Shown in pieces: positions 30,721 through 42,009 of a DNA stretch of 64,000 bases. The stretch is taken from the NCBI GenBank assembly GCA_000469685.2, contig LS997566.1, positions 9,321,244-9,385,243 on the forward strand. Direction: 5' to 3'. The translations under genes and the position numbers were made by a program. Every line of letters starts with the position of its first letter. The first letter of the stretch is position 1. The notes under the pieces are model-generated. The model was given only the letters and a program-made list of their open reading frames with translations. It ran no database searches and was not told where the DNA came from. The DNA comes from Haemonchus contortus. Taxonomy: Eukaryota > Nematoda > Chromadorea > Rhabditida > Trichostrongylidae.

Positions 30721-33700
30721 GAAATGATTACTTCAAAAGGGGATTTTCATCCCTGAATGGAATTACTAGCGATCAGATGGCTCGAGCTCAGCTATGGAGG
30801 TGGACGTCAGAAAGGTCTTGGTTCAGAATGAAGAAAATTTGCTCATTTGTCAAAAAACAAAAAGGCTTTTCTGTTGGCAGGATCCAAAACCGTAGTCCAG
30901 GGAAACAGTTCGTTGCCAACTGCAATTCTTTGTGACTCATCATGGAATCATTTAATTTGCAGTAGTCAGATGATAAGATTAATTTAGTCGTGATCTAATT
31001 ATTCAATTACTATTTTCACTATCCGACCGGGCCATAACAGTCTCGGTGTCATGTTAATTATGTCAACTACTGAGAGCCAGTGGCAAAGTTCCCGTGGTTT
31101 CCAAATCATGATTTTCGATAGAAACAGCTAATCGATTGCTCGATAAGGAATGGAAATATTTTCTGCTCGACAATTTTCACCAGTGAAATGGCAAAACAAG
31201 TTTCAGGGCCATTTCGTTCACAAAAGAAGTCATAGGGAATTATAATTCTCACAGAATGCCCTTTCCACTGAACGCAATTTCGTATGATGGTGAAAAATAG
31301 TTAGTTTTAAGATTAATATAAATTCTATTCATGGTAGACTTTCTGGCGACTTTGAAAATCTGAGAGGAAACCATTTCTTACAAATCGATCACTTCTTTTC
31401 CAGTGCTACCATAATTTCCGTTCCCTGAGTCATCACTTTGGGTAGGAAATTCGACAAACATCGCTTTTATTTGAACATCGAAAAGGTTCGGTCGAAAGTG
31501 CCCCTATTGTAAACTGAACAATCGAAACTTCCAATCGATTTTGACGCTACAGAGGTACCCTTACTGAGCAGGCCCTACAAAGCAATACTCGGAGTTGGTG
31601 ATCCTTTCCTGGGGTTCATCACGCTCTCGAGGTCTATTCTGCATTGCAGTAACACTTGATTACTAACTGCAATTACTCGATGATATCGCGGTGGCAGTTT
31701 GTGTTCAGCTCAAGTTTCAGCCATCCAGAAGGACCTGGTTCATCCAAACGACCTCACTAAGATGTAGGGTTCACTTGAACTGGCTTACTTGGATACTCGA
31801 CTCTCCAATGAAAGCTAGAATCGTGCTTACAATAACAACGTCGCTAAGTTACTCCGAATTCACGGAGTGTCCTAGGATTAACTCGTAGGATTACCAAGGT
31901 TCATCTGTCCTGAATTCTCAGGATCCCAGGGCTGAAATGGGATCATTCACAGTACATCAAGGGGGAAATACTAATACAGCATCCTAGGAATCCCTCAGGA
32001 AACACCTCTGGCCCATGAGTTCCGGAAGGTTTACAGTTCAGCTTCTTTCTTCCTTAATCTTCTCGTACAGCCTGGCTCCTACCATTTACTACTCAATCAT
32101 TACTCAATCTTTCGAGCTCATGGATGAGAAAGGACTTCGATCAGTAAAAAACTCATGCAGATGTGTACGATATAATTCCTCAAAGACGGTACTAATCAAT
32201 ACTCAAAATGAAACGAAGTGTTTTGTTACTTGAAAAGATTATCAATCATATCATTCGACAAACCGACCTCCATAGGACGTTCTCTCAGCAAAATAATAAT
32301 TAATGGAAAGGGGTCACGAAAATAATAAAGTTCATAAAAATGCAAAACTTCCAAAAATTCTGCAACTGAAGCGCTAATCAGAAGATGCTCTCGGTAGCTG
32401 ACAAGAGAAGAAGCTACTCCATGAGGCAGCGTTTTACCGGTTTACTGGTTATGCAGTTACCAAGAAGCCCCGTGGGCTTTGATTTACGAAATGGGGCCTT
32501 ATCCAATTGAAGTTTATGACAGCCTGATAACTTCTCTTATCAGTGGTGCCCGACCACTTTTTCGGTCGTTAAAAGTAACAAAACCTCGTGAACCATATCA
32601 TCTGAGATTCTTCGTTATATATCCGTTCACCCAAATAGTAAGCCTATTTCTTGAAGGTCCTGCAGCGGCATATATGGGAGTAGACTGACCGAGGCTGTGG
32701 CAGAAAGTTGCCGTTTATATGGACTCGCCAACTTTGTAAAAGGATTCAACTTGAATGTAATTAGAAACCAAAGAAGTCAGCAACTCGAGCTTGATCAGCT
32801 CACGGTGTATGGATTGATGCAGTTCTTTCTCCTCCTTCACGTTCACGAATAAGAGTGAGTTCTGTAGGATTATGCCAATTATCAGAATTGCAGAGAATGA
32901 ATGAGCAGGATGGAAGTTCAGAACTGAGTAAAACTATTTGTCATAATAAAAATGCGTCATATTACTACTATTAGTTGTACAGCTAGCTATCTTTCTTATA
33001 TACAGAGCTGTAGCGGTCAGTTTGTATGAATACATGTTTTTCAGAGCTTTCATGATCCAGGTACTGATACGAAAAACATACCATGAGCTGGATAGGCTCT
33101 CAGGGTATAGTGGTGAAATGTTAATATTAGAGCTGACGCAACATAGACTAGTTTAAATGCCTCCTTCTTCCGGGTACCGATCGAACAAGTTAATATTGTC
33201 AGTTAATATTATTCTTTTGCGGTAGGAAAACCACATAAATTGGCAGGTGATGCATGTAATGGAGTGAGCGCTTCAAACAGGGTTAACAGCGAACACTGAC
33301 AGAAAACCTTCGGCTCTACTACAACAGTTGACACTAATAACAAGTAACGGCCTCCTACTGTTCATAGGAGCTACGAGCTGAACTAGAGACATGATAAGAA
33401 AGTTCCCATTGGAAGTATATGTATAAAGGGCCATTGGGCAATGTTATTCGCTCATGCCGATCTCAGGTTATACTTAGCAGCGGATTCTCCGCATCCATAA
33501 TGGAACACTTTTGTCATAAAATAATACGTATCAGTCGCGTGGCAGTGATCTCGAGCCATAAATAGATAGCAGTAGAAAGTCGGGTTTGTGGTGAAATTCC
33601 GTTCTGCGGAACGTGCTGATCATGGGAAACGACTTTTAAGGGTTGGGCGGAGCTTGCTCATTGTACACGTCTGCGCGATGGGCGCGAAAAGTATGTACGG

Positions 33701-34460
33701 AGGCAGCGACACATAACTGTAAAGGAAAAAGCTCACGTAGTCTCTATAAAGCGTATAAATGGCCACTGTTAACTGGTCTAGTTATGACGGAATTCAAGAA
33801 TATTTCCACATTGTTGTTATTTATCAACAAAAATCAATAGGTTTCCTGTGAAGATCACTTAGAATCCATTTGCAATTGCAATGATGGGGTAAAGGGCGCG
33901 TGGATAAATTCACATCATGTTACAGTAATCGATTTGCAATTCCATTCAATCCAGCAGTGAAATTCCTTCGCTATTTTCCCGAGCAATCTGCGCCATGCAG
34001 AATGTTTATAAAAGTGATCATCAAGTCGTCATACGTAGGAGTCACCAATCGATTACTGATTACCCAATTGTGTGTACTTAGAAATTATCGCTGCGTAGGC
34101 TTTCTGCGCTTTTCGGAAACTTGAAAAATTCAGAGAGGAAAGAGCAGGAAGGCATGAAAAAAGAGAAGGATCTGAACCGTTTGAAATCCCTATTGGAAAA
34201 GTAATATTCAGCGGCATGCATGAAAAGAAGTGGTAGGCGGCTGGAACGTGAGATTGCCGACCGTTCGGTTCGCAGAATTGTAAACCACGGAAAAGTTCAA
34301 CTGATAAGATTAGAGATGGGGACACATTCTGACGTGTCAAAATGTTTTCTCAAGTCCAATGTAAAAACACTTGGGGTAGTCACAATACATTACTCTTACG
34401 TATTACAGTGGAATTGTCCATTGAACAGTAATGGGTCGTATTTTTGGCCACTTTAGAGCT
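30721..34460. other. Gene-free stretch
   Basis: No supported exon on either strand. Short near-repeats of GTTAATATT occur near 33119, 33191 and 33202. Nothing here is identified. Confidence 0.35.
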
Positions 34461-34639
34461 ACAGGATAGAGGTAGGTATGGCCAGATGACGAGCTATCAC
34501 TCGCGTAGTCACGGGATCAAATCTAGGCGACAAACTGCCATCCCTTTGGAAACGCTAAAATTGTGCCGGACTCGCCTGCGATGATGACCGTACTCACCGT
34601 TCTCCGGGTAGCCCATGAGTCATAGTATGGCTCAAAATG

Positions 34640-34805
34640 CAGTATAACTTGATCGGTGGTGGTGTAGAGGCAGAGGTCGTTCCATAACAAACGCATAGTC
34701 CGAGGATCGAATCCCGGTTCAGTGCTCGCCCTGGCCAATGAAGTCCTGCAACTCTATGGCTCCGAATAATTTGTACCAGGCTTTCGTGGGAGGATAAAAG
34801 CCCTG
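34640..34805 (+). repeat. tRNA-derived SINE copy
   Basis: GGTGGTGTAGAGGCAGAGG (A-box-like) and GAGGATCGAATCCCGG (B box) are followed by GCCCTGGCCAATGAAGTC and a tail shared with 25660-25690. A second, poorer copy with GGGATCAAATCTAGG lies just upstream at 34470-34540. Confidence 0.55.
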
Positions 34806-34809
34806 GCTT

Positions 34810-35650
34810 ATCAACCTTAAATTACTCATTTTAAACACCAACGCGATTCTTAATAAAAGGCGAATGGGCGATGCGTCCAAGGGACCTCACTTCTGAAGAT
34901 TCTGTTTCAAATTTAAACATTGCCAAAGAAACCCCTAGGAAATATGGACTTATAGGTTTCAGCCCTATATCATACGAGGTATTCTACTACTTTACTATTT
35001 ACTTTACTTTACTATTCGGCCACCCCATTCTTTCAGCTTAGTGGACATAACAAGACCTTGTATGAGCCTCAATGGATCTTGGCTTGCTGTGACCAGCCCA
35101 GTTTAAATGTCCCCATACTCCAACATGATTTGTTTCCAATTTACTGATCCCGAAGAGACAAAATTCTAGGCTCTCCTGAGTTGCCATGGAGCTGACATCT
35201 GAACACTGTCCGATCGTGGAGTAACACCGCCACATGGCGCTGTCCCTCCTGTACCCATTCAAAATACAGCCCCCAATCGATAGGAAGTCGATGTTTTGAA
35301 ACGATTCAATTTTCGCAAACCCTCGGTTTTTCTTCTATGCAAACTGATAGACATGAACAGATTAGCATGCCGAAAACGGGATTAGCTGGGCGAGTTAATT
35401 GTTGCACTGAACGTCAAATTTCTACCAGAAAGACGTCAATTTTCTCCTTAAATTTGCGACCAAAGGTTATAGTGTGAAAGAGAACGTGAGGTTTCAAATC
35501 GTACTGCTGAATATTGTTAGAATGATACGATGTGGAAAGAGCTGTATAGCTACATACTTGCCCGATTCAGCTCAGCATTGATGATCGAGGGCCAACAGAG
35601 AAAGAGGAAACCGATAGAGAACTTTCCAAAGATGTGCTAAGCACATTTTT
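34810..35650. other. Gene-free stretch
   Basis: No supported coding sequence or repeat family. It lies downstream of the compact minus-strand gene at 35652-36094 and should contain its 3' UTR; no AATAAA is seen close to that stop. Confidence 0.3.
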
Positions 35651-35651
35651 G

Positions 35652-36094
35652 TCAAAAAAAGCCAAAACGTGAGGTCTGCTTGCCATAGAGATGACTTGTA
35701 GTAATCTGAAGGGAGTAAATGGTCAGTAGATAGAGGTTTCACCTCTTGCCGAACTCACCAACTCCGACGAAGCCAAAACTCTGACGAAGGCAGTACTCTT
35801 TTCAAATTGTTCTCTTTGGACAGCGTTTAGCGCTTTTTGGAGGGCTGAACCGTCGCGAGCCAAAGAAGCGGCGGTATTGTACCTCGTCTTGCTTTGGGAT
35901 CAGTTAATGTTCGAGTCACTGTTTTTACTTTCCCAGACAATAAGAATGGTTTGTCCAGACACGTCCGGTTCCGAGTACCGTTCTCCTGTCAAAAGAACGG
36001 AATACGTGATTGTCTTGCCCTCTGTTCAGTTCGAGGTTCGAACCTGTAGTAGTCGCTTGCTATACTCCCAGTCACCTACTGCAGTCGCGGCCAT
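35652..36094 (-). CDS. Compact four-exon candidate gene, 96 aa, unknown function
   Basis: Exons 36094-36044, 35985-35929, 35887-35759 and 35705-35652 are all multiples of three and join in phase 0 through introns of 58, 41 and 53 nt. Donors are CAG|GTTCGA, AAA|GTAAAA and TTG|GTGAGT; acceptors are TTTTGACAG, GCAAG and CCCTTCAG. The start is GTCATGGCC, a good initiation context. Exon 3 encodes an alanine-rich segment with alternating charge (SLARDGSALQKALNAVQRE) that looks helical. The protein would begin MAATAVGDWEYSK and end RFGFF. Exon 2 could be skipped without changing frame. No signal peptide or membrane segment is seen and I do not recognise a family. The model is by eye, and the 41-nt intron with acceptor GCAAG is its weakest part. 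Confidence 0.4.
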
Positions 36095-36099
36095 GACTT

Positions 36100-38060
36100 T
36101 CCCAAGTTCAAAGGGAGTATTGAAAAAGGAATTGGCAAGAAAAGATGTGACTGCAAGCCATTGGCAGAACTCACCCGACAAGAACAAGAGAGTTTAATTT
36201 AATCGTGCTCGTGATATCAAACAGAACTTCCTACTAGTTAAACGATCTTTTGAGTAATGTGTAATTCTGAAACCGTACTTGAAAACAGAACTACATAAGA
36301 TGGTTTTAGGTATCACGAGAACGCTAACGGTGAAAGCGTCTAGAGACCAAAAAAAATCAAAGAAAACCCGAAAAACGATAACTCTTCCATAGAGGTGCAC
36401 TCTCGGCATATCCAGGAATGTAAAATTTGAATGATTCATGTGGACGAATTTTCGCCATATATTCAAGACCGAAAATTCGACCCCTATTTTCCAGTTACTC
36501 GTGCTCATGGCGAAGGATAAACACAAGATGACAGATTATCTAGCAAGGATGAATTGACTTAACTACCGTACTTGATAGACCCCGAATCACCTCCTCTAGT
36601 CTTGCTGCATCTTCTCCGACATACTAAGGGAAGCCAGATTGAGTAGTAAATCGTAAATGCAGCTCAAGTGAAGAGAAACGATCAAATGAGATCAATGAAC
36701 GAAAGTTACGCTCCAATTCATTGGAACGGAAAAGATGGGGAACGCTTGACCATTCAGTTTAGCAGGCTCCCTTGTGAAATTATACCCATTCCACGAAAAA
36801 AGAAACGACCTCGCCTGACAATTTAGCAGCAGTCATTCAATCAAAGTAATGTAGTGCTATTGCTGACACTTTGGAAACTCGTTGATCGCTTTATTGTTAT
36901 GAAGTATGATCGAAGATGATTGGTATTGAAGGCCAGTTCGGAAAGCTTTCATGGACTACTCGAAGATTCCTAACCATACGAGAACTACTGAGAGAAAAGG
37001 TTCGGGCTCACCACCAACGTTTTGGTCAGAATTGTATCCCACAGAGACTATGACATTTTGGCATCTGACGCAGGAAGCTGCAGTTTCCGAACGGATCGAG
37101 ACCAAAGATGAAACCGACAGTCTAATTGTCATTGGCAGTTAACAGAGGCAAAGACCAGCTTTGAAGATTCATACTAGTAGTAGAAGATATCAGTCTGCAT
37201 TTGTAGTTATTAGAGCGGTATATCGAATTTGGTTTCTGTTTCGGTTCCTCTTTTTGTTGGTGGCTGTGAGCCAACAGTTCGGACGAGATCCCGTGGAGGA
37301 AAACCCAGTCAGAACTTTCATAATAGAAGAAGCGGTATCGACGGCATGAGCGGTCTCGGTTGTAATAATCTGTTCTGGAGAAGCTCTCAATCATAAAGTC
37401 CATTATTTCGGAAGTGTGCGGTTCTTCTTATATGATATTTGCATGCTGAGTTAACGACTTTTCGAGCTTTCTATTGTGAATACATGACTGAACGCCTTTT
37501 TGGGCTAGAATGACTTAAGTATGGTTTTGATTCTTCTTTGATAGGAAGCGTGATTAATATATGGGTACCACGGAGTGGAGGGGCGCTTCTTGTGCCTTCA
37601 AGGAGCGATTGCCAGTAAAATAACTAGCTCTTGTTTCTCAATTCAATTTGCTTCCGCTTCCTAATTATCATTCGATTTTTTTAGTTGGAAAGTTCAGGCC
37701 CTACCTTGAGAGAAACCCTGTTACCCACAAATAACTATGGATGATAACACCGAGGGTCACACAGAGACGACAGGTAATCTGCTTTACCTTCAATCGTCCT
37801 AGATAAAAATAACCATAGCGAACAGTAAAATAGCAATGAAGTGGCCAACCCTGTGTACTACCGCTCTTCTTTCCGTCGTCGCTCAGATCACGGACAACTG
37901 ACAACTTTTGCTCCAAAGTTTACATCAAAAATTCGCAGCTAGGCTAACTGTTGAGGAAGTCCTTGACATTCTTTTTTTTCATGTTCGACAAGTTCACGAT
38001 AAAATGGAGAGCCACATGTATATAGAGCCACATATTCTCCCCGAAATAAATCTGTGGCCT
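36100..38060. other. Stretch without a supported gene
   Basis: Open frames on both strands near 36951-37403 (up to 93 aa) are the longest here but lack domains and clear splice sites. A small hairpin pairs GGAGAGCCACA near 38005 with TGTGGCCTCTCC near 38052. Confidence 0.3.
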
Positions 38061-38079
38061 CTCCATATACTGTCAGATC

Positions 38080-38470
38080 GAAAAAAAGGCTCAAAAACGG
38101 CGTAGAAAAGGCTCAAAGGTTGAATCGGCTGTATGCCACACCCAAAGAGGGACGAGTTTGAACGGCAGTGTAGAGGTGCACCATCCACAAAGGACACCCA
38201 TGTGAGAAATCCAAGCGGCTACTCGTTATCCATAACAGCGACGGGGTGCAGTTTTGGGAGTTTTCGACTTATGTAATGTAGTGATCTCTTTACGCAATCG
38301 CAAGAAGTGAAATCTTGTCTGAATACTCCTTCCATGCCACTCCCTTGTGGTTATCTCGACCACATCCGACTTTCACTTATTTGAGGAGCCTGATTATTCG
38401 CGAATCGGTGGGATTCTATCGGTTTCATCGCTACCAACTCTTCCGCTTTTCAACTTGAAAAGGGTGCATT
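38080..38470 (+). repeat. Dispersed repeat, copy 2 of 3
   Basis: AAAGGCTCAAAGGTTG, GGCAGTGTAGAGG, CTCCTTCCATGCCA and CTTCCGCTTTTCAACTTGAA occur in order. The same landmarks, with small changes, are in the copy inside the unc-45 intron at 47620-48022 and partly at 27365-27660. Confidence 0.6.
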
Positions 38471-38479
38471 ATCGTGAAC

Positions 38480-39085
38480 TAGCTTTTCGCGATCAAGAGT
38501 AATGTACTGTAAGCTTCATTGCTGGTTGCAGAAATAAAAAATAAAAATAATAGTAACTTATTAATCACAATTAAATAGCATTCATATAAGTCAACTCGAG
38601 AATTCATTGTTGAAAAAAGAAAAGGAGAGAAGGCAGAGGGAAGATATTTTCGCTTTTTAGGATCAGTAAAAGATATAGAAATCCAAATAGCTCGTGAGTA
38701 TGCTACTCTACCATGGGGAAAACTGAAAGTATGAAATAATATGCTACGGATATGAGAAACACTCATCAGAACTCTTTCTAGCTATGCGATTCTTTGCTTT
38801 TCTCCCTTTTGGCAATCAGCCAGTAACAATTTAATGGAAAATAAACAAAGCTAATGTAAACAACGTCCCGAATGTGCTTTATATTCGTTTCATTCACATA
38901 GTGCACACTTTAGTGCCTCTACAACTTGAGCAACACCTCCACTTTCGAGAAGAGGTACTTTGGACATCATACTAAATGATAACAATAACAAAAGACATTA
39001 AAACATTGTCTATGCATTCTAGATAAGAATTACATTTTGAAAGATTTTCAGTAAGAGCACAATATTTCTACTTGATTTTTTGTTT
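38480..39085. other. Gene-free stretch
   Basis: AT-rich DNA with no supported exon. The only long open frame (minus, 38479-38766) has no recognisable feature. Confidence 0.3.
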
Positions 39086-39090
39086 TGTTT

Positions 39091-39662
39091 GACGGGTTCG
39101 AGTCCCGTCTGAGACAGAAGTTTTGTGGATAAATTGCCGACCTTGTGAGCTTTCGCTTCGCGTACTGCGGCGTTGAAACAGCAGTTAACAAAACATCAAG
39201 TCAAAACAAGTTATATCATGTAAAGCTCACAGCTTAACGGTCATGTGCTGATACTGGCCAACCGGCTGAACACTTTGTAGAGTGAGTGCTGATAAGCTAT
39301 GGCATATAAGCCATTAAGAAGGGGAGGGCAAGCGAGGTCTCGGTAGTGTAAGGGATAAGAGCACGGTCCACGGAAAGGGCAAGTACGGGTTCGAGTCCCG
39401 TCCGAGACTGAAGTTTTGTCCATAAATCGCCAACCTTGTGAGACTTTCGCGACGCGTACTGCGGCGATATAACAGCAGTTAACAGAACATCAAGTCAAAA
39501 CAAGTTATAACTAGTAAAGCTTACAGCTTAACGGTCATGTGCTGATACTGGCCAACCGGCTGAACACGTTGTAGAGTGAGTGCTGATAAGCTATGGCATA
39601 TAAGCCATTAAGAAGGGGAGGGCAAGCGAGGTCTTGGTAGTGTAAGGGATAGAGCACGGTAG
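39091..39662 (+). repeat. Head-to-tail near-dimer of a tRNA-derived SINE (family A), unit about 293 bp
   Basis: The B-box segment ACGGGTTCGAGTCCCGTC starts near 39092 and again near 39385, and the A-box segment TAGTGTAAGGGAT occurs near 39344 and 39638, so the period is about 293 bp. The complete tRNA-like head at 39337-39410 has a 7-bp acceptor stem (GTCTCGG with CCGAGAC), a T arm with TTCGAGT loop, and an anticodon-like loop ACGGAAA in which the normal U33 is C. Both array ends lie inside the tRNA part. The frame encoding MDKTSVSDGTRTRT on the minus strand here is an artefact of the SINE. Confidence 0.8.
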
Positions 39663-39669
39663 CATACAC

Positions 39670-41600
39670 TGGCATAAAATACTATGAAATACTTGAAGAG
39701 ATTCATAAGGGTATCCAAAAGAGAGGGTGTCTAAACACCCAACGGCTTAGGACTGGGTAAACCCCGCAACGATCTCAGTTTTAGCTAGGTTTTCACCGAA
39801 GATGAGAGCAAAGCATGCAATTTTCACATCAATAAAGAAAAACGGATGTAATTGACGACATGTGGTATTAAATATTTATATTTTTGAGAAAGTTAAGCTT
39901 TTGAAATTCACTGAAGGCTGTAAAAGTAATTCAATTGGTATTCTGAGCTTTGCACTTACTCCTACATAGAGACTTATGATAGCGTCATAGATGCTCAACA
40001 ATGAGGATGTTTTGACCACAGTGTGATGGAATATCGGATCGTTGAAGAGGAACTCGATTTCTAGAAGTTTTGCATAACAGTGGCACCTCTTATGAATGCT
40101 CTGAATTCTAATCAGTTGTCCGACGGGAACGAGAGAAAAATTACATGCTGTAATTGAACAACGCGAAAAATACACAAGAGAATAGGCCAAGAAAAAGTAA
40201 CGCAAGAGTTTTCGCTCTTCCTACACCCGAGCTCCTTGGAATGAATAGAAGAGTTTCATGCGAACTTGAGAATTTCGGTTCTGAACGTTCATGAAAATCC
40301 ACTTATCAGAACATTAGAAGTCTCTATAAATGAGGGGAACCGTTGAGTGAAGAAATAGAATTGAGAGGAACTTGAGAGAAACATTATTTCCCACCCAAAT
40401 CAGATATCATGTATGCACGGGAAGCCAATGAACAGGAATGTAGTCCTAAATCTACACTGATTCAACATCGGCCACAGACTTTCAGTCTTAACAATAGGCA
40501 AACAATGAAAAAGTTGAAAATGTTGATTCTATTGATTTTTCAGGAAGTGCTGAAAGGACTATTAGGGAAATTACAGCACAAGAAGGTCCTCTCAAATCCT
40601 TGGGTTGGTCCTAAGACATCTCTGGAACACCGATATTTCTTGAGCCAGCATGAACTTGATGGGTATCGATCGAGGTGGTTCATAATGATTTTTTAAAAGC
40701 AATATTGAAGGCTAAAGATGAAAAGACCATCTTATGGTTTCCCTTCATGCGATAAGTGTCGGTAAGTGTTACTCTTAACAGAATAGCAGCTGGAGAAAAG
40801 TTCAAGTCCATGCTCGCGGGCCCTCATTCTATGGAGCCAGCTATCTTCAAGGGTAAGGAAGTAATAAGATGCGAAGAGCAAAAATAAGTCAATCGTTCGA
40901 ATGGCAAAGTTTTTAAAGGTTTTCGAGGTGTTGCTAACCTTTCTTAGATATCCCGAGATGAACGGACGGCGATGACGGGGGAAGGATCGCCCGAAGCTTC
41001 CGCTGCTCGATTCGGCGCTTTTGTAGAAGCATCAACGACGAGATAATCGGTGGAGTGTCACCAGGATGGGTGGCTACGCTTTGACCACAGCCCATGGATA
41101 GCCCGTAGGCGGGTATATGACGATTTCGACAACAGGGAAAGAGAACAGAGGACTTGAATGTGTTGCACAATGACTCTTCATTCACACACGTCATCGCCCA
41201 TGGCGATCAATAATAGAAACGATTTCGCCCGACAACACCTGTACTAATATTCATGTCCGGCAAAGAATTAAGTGGGAAATGCGCTCAAGAGGCATCTTTA
41301 TCGGGTGGACAAGTCGGCTGTCTGAAGACCGAGTATGGAGCAAGTCGCCGTGGTGGGAAGAGTTAATTGTAGGCCTGCCTTCCTGTTTCCAGTATGCCTA
41401 GCAACCGCATAGCCATGCATGGGCACACTGCCATAGCTGTTATTTGAGTGGCGCTTTGACATAGCCCGGGAAGTGCTGGCCGCAGATCAGTCCTCCCTTA
41501 AGGAAAGCGATGTAGATACAATGTCTCGGCATTCCTAATCTTAGCGGAGCCTGTGCTAATTTTAAGTCTTGAAGGACAAATTCATTTTAGTAACTATCCT
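39670..41600. other. Gene-free stretch
   Basis: Short frames at 40409-40696 (plus) and 40934-41194 (minus) have no splice or domain support. The latter is GC-richer than its surroundings and could be part of an old repeat. Confidence 0.3.
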
Positions 41601-41606
41601 ACCCAA

Positions 41607-41621
41607 CCCCCCCCCCCCCCC
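41607..41621. repeat. Poly-C/G tract
   Basis: An uninterrupted run of 15 C followed by CACCTCCCCC. Similar runs occur at 254-270 and near 53504-53518. Confidence 0.9.
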
Positions 41622-41873
41622 ACCTCCCCCTCTTTTGTTTATTCTCCTGTACAGATTTCATGCAAATTGATTGTGCCAAACAGGTGACTCGATGTCACTG
41701 AAGAATCCAATGTTCGGCCATCTCACTATGCCTGCTGCAGCTCAAGACCACTTTTTCACCTGCTCTGGAACTACTGCATTCTACTTGCATTTACTTTTTT
41801 AACCTCAGCAAACGACTTGTTACGATGTCACTTTATTGGCCGGAAGATCGGTAATATAGGCCTATCGAACGAT

Positions 41874-41999
41874 GCCTGACTCTTAGAGGGCTCCTTCAGA
41901 ATAGGGCGTTGGGTGTTGAGCGTTGAGGGTTGAGTGTTGAGTGTTAAACGCTTGACGCTCAACGCTGTGCTCTGGAATTGCCCAAAGAGAGAGTCAGGC
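41874..41999. mobile_element. Short inverted-repeat element containing a 7-bp minisatellite
   Basis: GCCTGACTCT at the left end is mirrored by AGAGTCAGGC at the right, about 125 bp apart. Inside, 41906-41947 is six tandem 7-mers of consensus GNGTTGA (GCGTTGG, GTGTTGA, GCGTTGA, GGGTTGA, GTGTTGA, GTGTTAA). They are followed by ACGCTTGACGCTCAACGCT, which can pair back on the array. It has no coding capacity. Confidence 0.5.
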
Positions 42000-42009
42000 T
42001 AAAATAAGT

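Noticed and set aside
39337..39410. Functional tRNA gene
   Set aside because: Acceptor and T stems pair well, but the anticodon loop has C at the invariant U33 and the sequence is part of a dispersed and tandem repeat with a long constant tail, so it is a SINE head.
39241..39423. Open frame beginning MDKTSVSDGTRTRT, also seen in plus orientation at 62542-62775
   Set aside because: It is the antisense of the tRNA-like head of SINE family A; the recurring SDGTRTR peptide comes from the B box, not from a protein gene.
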